Origin: Zygotorulaspora mrakii
Lineage: Eukaryota; Ascomycota; Saccharomycetes; Saccharomycetales; Saccharomycetaceae
Length of the DNA stretch: 64,000 bases
NCBI RefSeq assembly: GCF_013402915.1
Contig: NC_050724.1
Span: 496,001-560,000 of the forward strand
Direction of reading: 5' to 3'
A program made the translations under genes and the position numbers. Position 1 is the stretch's first letter, and every line of letters starts with the position of its first letter. Shown piece after piece: positions 1-9,726 of the stretch. The notes below the pieces were generated by a model that was not told the DNA's origin, made no database searches, and saw nothing but the letters and a program-made list of their open reading frames with translations.

Positions 1-654
1 TGCTCTATGCGCTTCATCAACAACCAAACAGATAATACTCTTTGGGTCGAGAACCCCCCTTTTAAGGTCATTTTCGACAACTTGTGGCGTCGTGAAGAAC
101 ACACGCTTTTCATCCCATATCTGTTCTCTGTTTTTTCTGGACTTATCAAGAAGTATCGCAGTCTGGTCATGCGGAATACCAGTTATACCCAAACAAGCCT
201 TGATCTGTTGTGCAACTAGCGGCCGCGTTGGTGCAGTGAATATTATCTTGCCTTCCATCGACCAGTTGAAAAAATTCAGCATGACGGCACTTGCAATAAA
301 TGTTTTTCCCATACCTGTGGGAATAGCACATAAAACATTTTGAAATAGCGATTTTCGTACAATATCTAACTGATATTCCCTTATTGCAAAGTTGGTTGGA
401 TAGATGAAAAAATGCAATCTACCAGCGTTGAGCTTATGATGAGTTGGTCGGTATGTGACTACTTCCTTGATCTCTTCATAATATGACTTTTGATCACCTA
501 TCTTTTTCCCCAATAGATCTCTTTGGATAGGTATTGGCTTTCTTATCACACTCTTACTAACCATTCTGTTAACCGCATCAGCTTGAGACGACTTTTCTCG
601 CAATGCTATACCCCGACCAGCAGAAGAATCAAGCTCAGCATTATTCATCACCAT
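1..654 (-). CDS. MPH1: ATP-dependent 3'-5' DNA helicase Mph1 (FANCM family), N-terminal part, cut by window edge
   Basis: The first 218 codons of an SF2 DEAH helicase that remodels replication forks and D-loops and suppresses crossovers in the nucleus. The Walker A motif IPTGMGKTF lies near residue 110, followed by motif Ia (FTAPTRPLVAQQ) and the family block ITGIPHDQTAILLDKSRKNR. The Walker B/DEAH box falls at bases 7-18, so the rest of the helicase core and the long C-terminus lie outside the window. The start is the first ATG after an in-frame stop (base 654); a second ATG two codons on (648) is an equally good candidate. The neighbour SEC3 is on the same strand, whereas in S. cerevisiae MPH1 (YIR002C) neighbours SGN1 and AIM21. 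Confidence 0.95.
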   Translation of the reverse strand, partial: MVMNNAELDSSAGRGIALREKSSQADAVNRMVSKSVIRKPIPIQRDLLGKKIGDQKSYYEEIKEVVTYRPTHHKLNAGRLHFFIYPTNFAIREYQLDIVRKSLFQNVLCAIPTGMGKTFIASAVMLNFFNWSMEGKIIFTAPTRPLVAQQIKACLGITGIPHDQTAILLDKSRKNREQIWDEKRVFFTTPQVVENDLKRGVLDPKSIICLVVDEAHRA

Positions 655-861
655 AAAAATTGGTCAAAGGACATGGAAAGACTGATATCGACTTAGTATG
701 AGTTAACCACTTTTCGCATTGGGTAGTACAATGAGCGGTTAGTTATTTGTTTACATATATCAAACTCCAAAGTCGGGTTGTCTGTGTACTGACCCAAAGG
801 AATAAGAAGAGAGAGTCATTTAACACGAATTTCCATTGAGGATATGGAGCCGGTATTTGTT

Positions 862-3800
862 CTATGTATTATATTTGACAGGCCTTACCCTTTTGAAGCT
901 TTCAAAAGCAGTAATTATATCGTTCTTGGTGAATTTCACGTAAGTTCCCTTGTAGTGTCTTTCGATGAGGGTGTAGAGTTTCAGGTATACGGAAACAGTG
1001 TGACCTTGCAAGCAAGACCACAATTTATCACAGATGGCTTCTCTTGTAGAGTCGCTCGGCTCGTTAGCAAAGTGGGATTCCATATGATCATGAAGTCTCT
1101 CCACGAGAACTTGAATTTCTTTTGAGCTGTATGATGCGAGAATATTATCCAAATTATTCTTACTATACGCTGCCCAATGTGATGGGTCCGCAGCTTGAGC
1201 ACCGCTTGCATTTCCAACAAGGTTCATTGCACCATTGACAAAGGACGTCAATTTAGGCATGGCAGCCTCTATTAAGTGAACCGCGTACGCATCTTTCTCC
1301 TTATCAAACATTTTCTTTGCTGCTTGTATGGTAGAATCAAATAGTCCTTTGGCGTTCAAATTGTTCAGTATCTCAAAGAGCCAGTCTGAATTCATCAGTA
1401 GTGTTATCGTCCTATCAAGATTTGACGTGTTTGAAGTCGTCATTGGAGTACTGGTAATGACGGTATTCTTGGTATTTGATTTTTCTTCCATTAAGGCTGC
1501 TATAGCACTACCCAACTTGCGACATGCCTCATCAAAACACTGAATTGCCTCAAAAGGTGCATCTTTTTGAATTTTGAGCCGTTTCTGGAAGTACCCAATC
1601 AGCTCTTTGGAGTTATTGATCAATAGTGTGAACCCCAAAACCACCGGAAATATAATTCTTGATGAAAAGTTAATATTAATTCTTTGTATATAAACGACTT
1701 CCTCATCGATATGTTCTAGCCATAGCTGTTTTACCTGCACAAATAATCTGGACAGCACAGCGTTCAAGAACTCTGCATTAGAAGATTCCAAGTTCTTCAT
1801 TTTCTGTTCAAGAAAAACCATTAGTGCTGGTGCTAAAGACTTATCACTCTTCGATACATCGATCACGTAAGATGACATCTGTGTCATAATTGGCTGAAAA
1901 ATTCTAGAAACTAATTGAAATTCTCTGGAAGCAGATCCTCTATCCGATTGCAATGTTTTCACACCTTCCAGTGAAGTGATTCTCAATCTCGGGTCGTTAA
2001 ATTGGTGAATATACTGTTCAAAATCGAGTTTTGACGATATATGAAAAAATGTGTCGATAAAATTCTGATAAAAAATACACCATTTACCTAAGGTTTCGAT
2101 TGGTTCACTCAACTGAAGAATTATTTCTTGGTTTGGAACATCGCATTCTTCGGCTTGTTCTTTTCGGTCATTATTCATAAGAAGTTCTCGCCAACCCGGC
2201 TGGTTGGCTGTTACGTGATGTTCCGCAGCTGACAATGAGTAATTCGATTTCTTCAAATTTTGGATTATACTGTTAGCCATTTTCTTATAGACCAAGGAGA
2301 TGGACGCATTCCATTTCTCAATCAGATCATTGTATGAAGAAGGGGAAATATCCTTGCAAAAGAGAGTCAATGACGAATAACCTAAGAGTCGCGTCAAGAA
2401 ACTCATCAAATGGTCTTCAGATAATTCGCCAAAGCTTATATTTTTAAATTTACCTTCCATTTCATTAACAAGTCTTTCCAAAAAAATTTTTGTAACTTTC
2501 TCGTATGTTTCGCGTCTCTGCTTTAATGCTCTCATTTCTCCAAGATTATATCCATTCTCGTCTCTTTCACCACTGATGGCTTTGAGTGCTTTAAAAAGTA
2601 CCACCAATTGAGCTTCCATTTTGTTCAAATTTTTTTCGCTGACAGGGCAATTTAGTAGTTGGCTCAGGGTTTCGTCATCTAATGACACGGTATTCATTAA
2701 TTCAGTCAATGTATCCCATAACTGTTTTTTGTTCGCACTTTCAACTTGCAACCCATTTTTTTGACTTTCGACATACTCTATGTCATCAGCGACATTTCCC
2801 ATTTCCATTAGGAATAACGAGAGGATGGGATTCATCTTGTTACATTCTTTATCGACATTCTCTTCGAAGGGAACTAGGCTAGGCCCCAATTTTTCCAACG
2901 ACAAAAGGCCCTTGTTAAAGGAGTACTCTGCCTCTGCCATTTTGATATCAAGCTTTTCTATCAACTTTTCTGCATCATCATCAACATCCCAATTAATATC
3001 GGTCAAAATTTCGAGCATTTCCTCATCATCAATATCCCACGATTTTTTGGGAAGTTGCTTGACATCACTATATTCAGGGCTTGATTTTTGCGACCGATCC
3101 TGCACTTCTTTCTCTGTGAATCTTCCGGATGCTTCCTCCTGTATGGTGGAGACCTCATGATAGATATGTGAGCTCTCAGAGTCCAAAGCTCGACTATAGC
3201 GGATTTCATCTCCTTTTTCAAAGGACAATTCATTAGTATCTTCATATGTATCCTCATATGTGTCTTCATTAGTATCTTCATTAGCATCTTCGTAGGTGTC
3301 TTCATGAGCTTCCTCATAAGTATTTTCATGACGATTATGGTATATCTTCTCACGAGACTTGGCCGAATTGTCATTCATGGTATCTTCAGGAATTGTTGCA
3401 TTTAAATCTTCGTCTACATCAAAAGCGGATGCTGTCTCGCCATCAGCATATACCTCAAGTGACTCTACTTTTGCAACGGAGTATTGCATATTCTGATCAG
3501 CATTGCTTTCTTTGGCGTTTATGAAGCTGTCTTGAGGTACCTTAGCAGCAGTCTCTAGCAGGACGTCATTTGAGCTAAGAACATTGTTCAAGTTTTCCAA
3601 CAAGTTATAATTATTTTTTGTCAAAGATGAGTGAGATTCCTCAGAATCATTGTAATCTTTTCTACTGCTTTTGTCACTGTCAACATTGCCCTTGTTTAAG
3701 GAAGTAATCTTACGAACATATTGATCGGGAGCCTGCGATGTTTTAGAGCTAAAAGAGGTTGCAGTGCTCGATGCAGACGGTGTAACAACAGAAGGGACAG

Positions 3801-4872
3801 GAATTGCGGTAGCATCTACTTTTTGGACAAAATTGTCAAAATCTTTAGAAGGACTCTCTGGAGTTTCTTTCGAAATCCGACTGTTATTGAACCGCTTATT
3901 GACCTCGATAATGGTAGGACTATTTGAATAAGGTGATTTATTCAGGGACATTGCGGACTGTTTACTCGTGGGTCCCTCCTGATCAACTGATGGACCTTTT
4001 CTGTGATCTTTTTGGGGTGACTTGTTTTGTCTCATATACTGTGACTCGTTCGTTGCTGTCGATGGGGTCGTTGACGTTGTCATAGAGGTAGCCGCAGCGG
4101 TTCTTGACATCGAATGGCTGGATCTAATAACTGCTCTTTGGTAACTCTTTTCATCTAAATAAAACGAAGAGAGATCCCAATTGATTAGCTCCGGAACATG
4201 TCCATCAAACGCTTGCATGAAGCTGTTGATCAATGATTTCAAAAAAACGGTTCTCTCTTTGGCTGAGTTAGTCTCCCAATAGTACTTCTTACCCATGGTG
4301 AGGATGAACCCCTCATTGATTTCTGTATCTCTTTCAACTTTGGTCAATTCCTTCAGATCCCATGTTCTGCCTATTTGGAACGTGCCCTCTGAACTCTCGC
4401 GACCCTTGTGTAATTGGATTTCATTGTAATTTCCAGTTTTGCAACTCAAAATGAGCACTCGCTTTTTCTTATTTTCTAATTTTGAATTCGAGGGTGGCCG
4501 AGAACTTGGTGATTTGCTGTCCTCAATGATTCTAACATGTGTAATGTAGCTACTGGTGAATCCCTTTGATTTGTTATCATGTGCAGAGAAACAACAATCA
4601 ATGATCGCCTTTCTATCTCTTTCATACTGTTCTGCTAAAAAATTCGAATTTTGTGATGCTCGTGAAGACGTCGAAGTATTTCTTTTATGAGAGGCTTTCA
4701 TTCCTGACACAGGAGGAACCCCACTAGCACTAGCGTTCCGTGAGTGGTTGACATCATTCATGTGCGTGCTACTCCCGGACACTGAGTGTTTGTGAAAGAA
4801 CGAATTGTGCTCATCCGTGGAACCCTCTCGACTATGTGAGAACCTTTTAAATGGCGATTTTGAATTCTTCAT
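862..4872 (-). CDS. SEC3: Exocyst subunit Sec3
   Basis: A 1336-residue exocyst subunit that marks exocytosis sites at the plasma membrane through phosphoinositide and Rho GTPase binding. The N-terminus (SKSPFKR, FLAEQYERDRKAIIDCCF, YITHVRIIEDSKSPSSRPP) and the PH-like region to about residue 245 (ETNSAKERTVFLKSLI, GHVPELINWDL, YLDEKSYQRAVI) match S. cerevisiae Sec3 closely. The middle (about 260-620) is Ser/Thr- and acid-rich, includes an acidic repeat near residues 515-550, and lacks the long basic coiled coil of S. cerevisiae Sec3. The C-terminal helical Sec3 domain ends with LKLYTLIERHYKGTYVKFTKNDIITAFE. The adjacent divergent gene is NTF2, as on S. cerevisiae chromosome V (YER008C-YER009W). 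Confidence 0.96.
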   Translation of the reverse strand: MKNSKSPFKRFSHSREGSTDEHNSFFHKHSVSGSSTHMNDVNHSRNASASGVPPVSGMKASHKRNTSTSSRASQNSNFLAEQYERDRKAIIDCCFSAHDNKSKGFTSSYITHVRIIEDSKSPSSRPPSNSKLENKKKRVLILSCKTGNYNEIQLHKGRESSEGTFQIGRTWDLKELTKVERDTEINEGFILTMGKKYYWETNSAKERTVFLKSLINSFMQAFDGHVPELINWDLSSFYLDEKSYQRAVIRSSHSMSRTAAATSMTTSTTPSTATNESQYMRQNKSPQKDHRKGPSVDQEGPTSKQSAMSLNKSPYSNSPTIIEVNKRFNNSRISKETPESPSKDFDNFVQKVDATAIPVPSVVTPSASSTATSFSSKTSQAPDQYVRKITSLNKGNVDSDKSSRKDYNDSEESHSSLTKNNYNLLENLNNVLSSNDVLLETAAKVPQDSFINAKESNADQNMQYSVAKVESLEVYADGETASAFDVDEDLNATIPEDTMNDNSAKSREKIYHNRHENTYEEAHEDTYEDANEDTNEDTYEDTYEDTNELSFEKGDEIRYSRALDSESSHIYHEVSTIQEEASGRFTEKEVQDRSQKSSPEYSDVKQLPKKSWDIDDEEMLEILTDINWDVDDDAEKLIEKLDIKMAEAEYSFNKGLLSLEKLGPSLVPFEENVDKECNKMNPILSLFLMEMGNVADDIEYVESQKNGLQVESANKKQLWDTLTELMNTVSLDDETLSQLLNCPVSEKNLNKMEAQLVVLFKALKAISGERDENGYNLGEMRALKQRRETYEKVTKIFLERLVNEMEGKFKNISFGELSEDHLMSFLTRLLGYSSLTLFCKDISPSSYNDLIEKWNASISLVYKKMANSIIQNLKKSNYSLSAAEHHVTANQPGWRELLMNNDRKEQAEECDVPNQEIILQLSEPIETLGKWCIFYQNFIDTFFHISSKLDFEQYIHQFNDPRLRITSLEGVKTLQSDRGSASREFQLVSRIFQPIMTQMSSYVIDVSKSDKSLAPALMVFLEQKMKNLESSNAEFLNAVLSRLFVQVKQLWLEHIDEEVVYIQRININFSSRIIFPVVLGFTLLINNSKELIGYFQKRLKIQKDAPFEAIQCFDEACRKLGSAIAALMEEKSNTKNTVITSTPMTTSNTSNLDRTITLLMNSDWLFEILNNLNAKGLFDSTIQAAKKMFDKEKDAYAVHLIEAAMPKLTSFVNGAMNLVGNASGAQAADPSHWAAYSKNNLDNILASYSSKEIQVLVERLHDHMESHFANEPSDSTREAICDKLWSCLQGHTVSVYLKLYTLIERHYKGTYVKFTKNDIITAFESFKRVRPVKYNT
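3226..3328 (-). repeat. Acidic tetrapeptide-coding minisatellite inside SEC3
   Basis: Degenerate 12-bp units of the type (t)cttcatatgtat encode consecutive four-residue units such as EDTY, EDAN, EDTN, EDTY, EDTY and EDTN in Sec3, roughly residues 515-549. The unit keeps frame, so copy number can vary without truncating the protein. Confidence 0.8.
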
Positions 4873-5262
4873 GTCACTTCAAGCTACACGTCCTATTTTT
4901 GTCTTGCTGTAACAATACAAAATTTCTACTGGACTCCAGAAATAACTTTGTGTGTAGCTGAAATTAGTTACAAGTTTCAGTTAGCGGATGAGTGACTGCT
5001 ATTAACCAACTTCTGTAGTACTAGGGTGCCGCTGCTTTAAAATTCAAACATTATAACAAGAGGATATTGTTCCCTTAACCTTCTGTGGCTGGGTAACATT
5101 TTCCGGACAGTTTATTCCAAATTTTCAACCTCGAAAGGCGATGCTGGTCGAGTTGGTATCTGATGAGTAGATATATTAGTTTGGGATACAATTCGCAATT
5201 AGGTGCCTTGGATTAACATTTTATTTTAGCTTACACTGTACACACAAGTCCTATAATCATCA
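4873..5262. other. SEC3-NTF2 divergent intergenic region
   Basis: A 390-bp spacer shared as promoter by SEC3 (leftward) and NTF2 (rightward). It is moderately AT-rich. I see no open reading frame, tRNA or repeat in it. Confidence 0.6.
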
Positions 5263-5640
5263 ATGTCCTTAGATTTCAACGCTTTAGCCCAACAATTTAC
5301 TGAATTCTATTACAACCAGTTTGACAACGACAGAAGTCAACTTGGTAATCTGTACAGGAATGAGTCGATGTTGACTTTTGAAACGAGTCAATTGCAAGGT
5401 TCCAAGGATATCGTGGAAAAACTAGTTTCATTACCATTTCAAAGGGTTACACATAGAATCACCACTTTGGACGCGCAACCTGCCTCTCCTAACGGCGATG
5501 TTCTTGTCATGATCACGGGTGATCTATTAATAGATGAAGAACAGAATCCTCAGCGTTTCTCCCAAGTTTTTCATTTGATACCAGAAGGCAACTCTTACTA
5601 TGTCTTCAACGATATCTTCCGTTTGAATTATTCGGCTTAA
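5263..5640 (+). CDS. NTF2: Nuclear transport factor 2 (RanGDP importer)
   Basis: A 125-residue protein, the same length as S. cerevisiae Ntf2 (YER009W). It forms a homodimeric cone that binds GDP-Ran and FxFG nucleoporins and carries Ran into the nucleus. The sequence reads as one NTF2-fold domain from [17 protein letters not shown] through [20 protein letters not shown], the TTLDAQP strand and the C-terminal FRLNY. No insertions or truncation are seen. It is divergent from SEC3 and followed on the same strand by AIM21. Confidence 0.97.
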   Translation: MSLDFNALAQQFTEFYYNQFDNDRSQLGNLYRNESMLTFETSQLQGSKDIVEKLVSLPFQRVTHRITTLDAQPASPNGDVLVMITGDLLIDEEQNPQRFSQVFHLIPEGNSYYVFNDIFRLNYSA

Positions 5641-5968
5641 GAATCGAGACTCCAAGATGCTTTACAATTCGATGCGGGAATACATGTATGCTTGTTGTAT
5701 ATGTAAGTATATAGTAGATGTAACGACATAGTTCAATAACAGCTCGTGGCGACTATATTGCTAATTTTGAGTTACTCATATCTTGTACTCATCCGTTGCT
5801 TAGCTTTGTCTGGTACTATATTGTATTTTTACCCTTCGAATGAAAGCGCGTACCCCTTTCCTTTGATCGATTTCACTGCAGTGCAGCAAACAAGCACAAA
5901 ACAAAAAAGTACGGTACAGTAGCGACTAGAGGTGCATTAAGTACTCAGTAAGTCTCTAGTGGTGAAAA
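5641..5968. other. NTF2-AIM21 intergenic region
   Basis: A 328-bp spacer that holds the NTF2 terminator and the AIM21 promoter. No gene or strong motif is visible. Confidence 0.5.
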
Positions 5969-7825
5969 ATGTCAACTGAGCAAGTTCCCAAAATTCCAAA
6001 TAGACCCGTGAGGAGGAGGAAAACTAGCGAAGAGATCGTTCCCGGCTCAGTAGAAACTCCATCTGTTGTTGGGACAGAAAATTCTCGTGTTGCTGACGAA
6101 ACCGATAGTAGCATACCTGGAGTTCCCTTACATCGTCCTTTGAAGTCTCAAACAGCACCTGATTTTCCGTTGATCCAATCTGGTCAACCACCGCATGAAT
6201 TCAAAACGGAAGAAGGAACCGGAGAAGAAAAGACATCTTCCGCTCCACCAACTAGTGCTGAAAACACTGAAAAGGTTGATACTACTGAGGGGCTTGATGA
6301 TATAGCGGAAGGTACTAGTGAGCAATTGAGGGAATTGCAAAATTTGATCAGCAGGCATGGGATAATCAAGAGAGAGAGACCTGCCGGATCTAATCAAGCC
6401 CCAGAGGCCTCAGCAGATAGAGAATACTCCGAAGATCCGATTACTGGGATCTCCAAGGATTCCACTGCAAGCGACCTTGGTCTATCGGGCAACCTTCTGA
6501 GCAAAGCCTCAGAAGGTCCCGTAGATAAGCTTTCCACACCATTTGCAGAGTCGCGAGACGACTTGAGCGAGTATGGTATTGAAGCTGAAACCGCAAGTGA
6601 CACCAAACCAACAAGAGGTCAGAGTGCAGAGGTACACGTTGATGCTTACCCTGGAATACTAGAGGAACAAGAGAAAGAAGTACAAACTGAGCCTGCTATT
6701 CCAGCTAGGCCCAAGAAAATAAACAAAGGGATGGAAAAAGGTAAATCCGGATTTGTACCAGAAATGAGGGCGCCAAGTACAAATTTAATTCCAACAGAAG
6801 AGACCAGCTCTCAACAGGCTCAAGAGTGTGGAAAGAACCAGCCGCCAATTGCAGAACAAAAAACAGGGCAATCAAATCCAGATAACGAGAATCAAGGTGA
6901 AGTCCCAATTACGAAACTGAACACAGACAGTACGGACAGTCTTTCAGAGACCGTTACAGTAAAAAAGCGTGCAGCTCCACCTGTTCCTAAGAAACCTTCA
7001 TCCAGAATTGCGGCTTTTCAAGAGATGCTGCAAAAGCAACAGCAAGAGGAAATACAACAACATTCCATACCTGCCAAAACGAACACCTCAACCCAGCCCG
7101 AAGAACCAGAAATAACTCTCAAGCGTCCATCGCAACAAGTTCACTCTTTAGCTAGTAATGATAAAGCTAAATTTGCGCAGAATCTGAATGGTATATTTGC
7201 ACTGCCCGGAATGACACCGCAAGGTAACCTACCTGCTTCTTTAAGTCAAAAGCTGAAACAAACGTCCGTGAAAGAAGAAGGCTTGACCTCCAAAGACAAG
7301 TCACTGAGCGACATACGCCATAATAGATCCAAAGGACCTCGCGGACGCAAGCTACCAACCAATATTTCAAAAATTGAAAAGATTTCGACTCAAGACTCTA
7401 ACAATGAGATAGAGGTCTTCAATACCTGGAGTATCGTTTATACGAAGGAACGTAAAACTCGAATGAAACCGCAGGACATCACTTCGTCGAGACGAGAGAT
7501 TCCACATCATCTTGCGGACAATCTACAGGGACTCATTAGTGCAGGTATCCAGGAAAGACGACCATCACTTTCAGAAACGCAGATTAATGAATTGCCCCTT
7601 TTGAGGTCAGAAGGTGGTCCTATGACAAACAACGCAGCCAGTTTTGCCGTTGATGAATCTCCCAAGAGCTCACATATTGATGACTATGTAAGCCCCGATC
7701 AACATACAAAGCTCTCTGAAGAATTGAGCCTCAATCAGGATGATTCAACGCAAGAAGAACCAGTGAAACCTGTCATGATCTCTGACGAAAAGGAGACTGA
7801 AGCGAGTGAAGAGACTACTGATTGA
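5969..7825 (+). CDS. AIM21: Actin-patch regulator Aim21
   Basis: A 618-residue, largely disordered protein rich in Glu, Ser, Thr and Pro. S. cerevisiae Aim21 (YIR003W) works with Tda2 at cortical actin patches, binds capping protein and limits barbed-end assembly. Supporting features are the N-terminal VPKIPNRPVRRRKTSEEIVP block, the central AAPPVPKKPSSRIAAFQ block (about residues 333-350; a PxxP SH3 ligand followed by the conserved SRIAAFQ segment), the NLNGIFALPGM segment and a basic GPRGRKLP stretch. There is no membrane segment. It lies between NTF2 and DJP1, and AIM21-DJP1 adjacency is as in S. cerevisiae. Confidence 0.9.
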   Translation: MSTEQVPKIPNRPVRRRKTSEEIVPGSVETPSVVGTENSRVADETDSSIPGVPLHRPLKSQTAPDFPLIQSGQPPHEFKTEEGTGEEKTSSAPPTSAENTEKVDTTEGLDDIAEGTSEQLRELQNLISRHGIIKRERPAGSNQAPEASADREYSEDPITGISKDSTASDLGLSGNLLSKASEGPVDKLSTPFAESRDDLSEYGIEAETASDTKPTRGQSAEVHVDAYPGILEEQEKEVQTEPAIPARPKKINKGMEKGKSGFVPEMRAPSTNLIPTEETSSQQAQECGKNQPPIAEQKTGQSNPDNENQGEVPITKLNTDSTDSLSETVTVKKRAAPPVPKKPSSRIAAFQEMLQKQQQEEIQQHSIPAKTNTSTQPEEPEITLKRPSQQVHSLASNDKAKFAQNLNGIFALPGMTPQGNLPASLSQKLKQTSVKEEGLTSKDKSLSDIRHNRSKGPRGRKLPTNISKIEKISTQDSNNEIEVFNTWSIVYTKERKTRMKPQDITSSRREIPHHLADNLQGLISAGIQERRPSLSETQINELPLLRSEGGPMTNNAASFAVDESPKSSHIDDYVSPDQHTKLSEELSLNQDDSTQEEPVKPVMISDEKETEASEETTD

Positions 7826-8113
7826 ACAGATTTCTTCGTAACCTTTATAATTCTGTACTTTCTCCATGCCAAATATGCTGTCTCATTACCAGGATTATTT
7901 GTATGGAGGCAACCCAATCCTAAATAGACATTTCATTCGTATTCTTACGTACACAGCGATTTAAAATTAGCAATCAATCTCTGTGAGGTTATCGATGTTA
8001 AGCATTGAAAAGATTCGATGACTTCGAAGAGGCTCCATGATATACACAGAGATGATACCTTTGGTGGATTGAATATCTTCTGTGCACTAAATAGTTTAGC
8101 CCTTACTACCTAA

Positions 8114-9355
8114 ATGGTTTTCAGTACTGAATACTACGATATACTGGGTATAGCTCCCTCTGCCACGGCAGTGGAGATTAAAAAAGCATATAGGAAGAAA
8201 TCTATTGAGGAACACCCAGATAAAAATCGCCAGGATCCTAACGCCACTGAGAAATTTCAAGCAATATCGGAAGCCTATCAAGTTTTAAGTAACAATGATT
8301 TGCGTACTAACTATGATAAGTACGGCAAGGAAAAAGCTATTCCGCAGGGCGGATTTGAAGATGCTGCAGAACAGTTTTCCGTTATATTTGGTGGGGAGGC
8401 CTTTGAGCCATACATTGGTGAACTAACTCTTCTGAAAAATTTGCAGAGGCAGGAAGAATTGCATGCTGCAGAGGAAGCAGAGAAGGAAAAGGCGAATAGT
8501 CAGGATGGGAAAACAGATGGCAAGAATGTAAAGGTCAATCAAGAAACGGGAGGTACCGTAAGTGACGAAATGCTCAAGCTTAACATTGACGGTGGAAAGC
8601 AGGATGTTGAAGCCCCTAAAAAAAGTAAGTTAGAGGCATTCGAAGAAGAATTAAAAGTAGAAAAGGAGAAAAATGTCGATGTGCTTGCCAAAAAGTTAGT
8701 AGAGAGACTGTCAATTTTGACTGAGAGTGTTTATGATGCGGATTGCAAGAATTCGTTTGAAAAAAAGTTTGAAGAAGAAGGAAATCTCTTGAAAATGGAA
8801 TCTTTTGGTCTAGATATATTACATGCAATTGGGGATGTATATTGTGAAAGGGCAAGAATTTTTCTTGCTGCCAGTAAACCGCTAGGTTTCGGAGGGTTTT
8901 TTCAGTCCATGAAAGCTTCAGGAGGAGTTTTTATGGATACTTTGAGAACAGTCTCTGCTGCGATTGATGCACAAAGTACAATGAAAGAACTAGAAAAAAT
9001 GAAAGAAGTAAGCGAATCAATGGGTATTAAACTAGACAAGCATGGAAATGAAATATCAAAACCTACACCAGAGGAACTTGCTGTGCAAGAGCAACTGCTG
9101 ATGGGTAAAGTTCTCTCTGCTGCATGGTACGGCTCGAAATACGAAATAATGTCAACCTTAAGACTTGTCTGCGACAAAGTACTGGGAGATACAGGAGTTG
9201 ATAAAGAAACAAGATTGAAGCGAGGCGAAACATTGTTACTTTTAGGCAAAGTTTTTCAAAGATCTTATAGAACGAAAGTGGAGCAGGAAGAGGCACAAAT
9301 ATTCGAACAGCTGGTTGCGGAAGCGACCAAGAAAAAACGTCATTCATCTAAGTAA
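8114..9355 (+). CDS. DJP1: Cytosolic J-protein Djp1 (peroxisomal protein import)
   Basis: A 413-residue class III Hsp40. The J domain covers residues 4-70 with HPD at 34-36, followed by GGFEDAAEQFSVIFGGEAFEPYIGEL, which is characteristic of the DnaJ-X family. A charged linker of about 110 residues leads to the C-terminal DnaJ-X region (LVERLSILTESVYD, KKFEEEGNLLKMESFGLDILHAIGDVY, SMKASGGVFMDTLRTVSAAIDAQSTMKELEKMKE). The C-terminus EEAQIFEQLVAEATKKKRH matches S. cerevisiae Djp1 (YIR004W). It stimulates Hsp70 ATPase and assists peroxisomal and some mitochondrial import. Confidence 0.96.
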   Translation: MVFSTEYYDILGIAPSATAVEIKKAYRKKSIEEHPDKNRQDPNATEKFQAISEAYQVLSNNDLRTNYDKYGKEKAIPQGGFEDAAEQFSVIFGGEAFEPYIGELTLLKNLQRQEELHAAEEAEKEKANSQDGKTDGKNVKVNQETGGTVSDEMLKLNIDGGKQDVEAPKKSKLEAFEEELKVEKEKNVDVLAKKLVERLSILTESVYDADCKNSFEKKFEEEGNLLKMESFGLDILHAIGDVYCERARIFLAASKPLGFGGFFQSMKASGGVFMDTLRTVSAAIDAQSTMKELEKMKEVSESMGIKLDKHGNEISKPTPEELAVQEQLLMGKVLSAAWYGSKYEIMSTLRLVCDKVLGDTGVDKETRLKRGETLLLLGKVFQRSYRTKVEQEEAQIFEQLVAEATKKKRHSSK

Positions 9356-9726
9356 ATCGTTTGGACCATGAAAATTCCATACGATCAATTTAGTTAAGTA
9401 TCCATAGCAATCAGAATGTTTATTTTGGTTAGTGTCACAACAACCAGGAAGTTCGCTGCTCAACTATGTCACTTTACTAGAAATCGATGAAGTAAATATG
9501 TTTATCTACAGCGAAACGATGTCTTGATATATTCACACCCAAAATTTTCAAAAAAAGTCTCAAAAGAGTAGTTTGGTCCCTTTCGCTTTGGACTTGGCAG
9601 ATGCAGGCTGCTATGCATTTTGAGTTCTTTTTTTTTGCGTCACTGCCTGTTCCCACAGTTCCTACATCAATTTTGCCCATGCAAAAAGAGCACTCCTGTC
9701 TGAATCAAGAAAGACCGTAAATGGTC
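9356..9726. other. Intergenic region 3' of DJP1
   Basis: A 371-bp stretch between the convergent 3' ends of DJP1 and the unnamed gene on the minus strand. It is expected to hold only terminators; nothing else is recognised. Confidence 0.5.
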
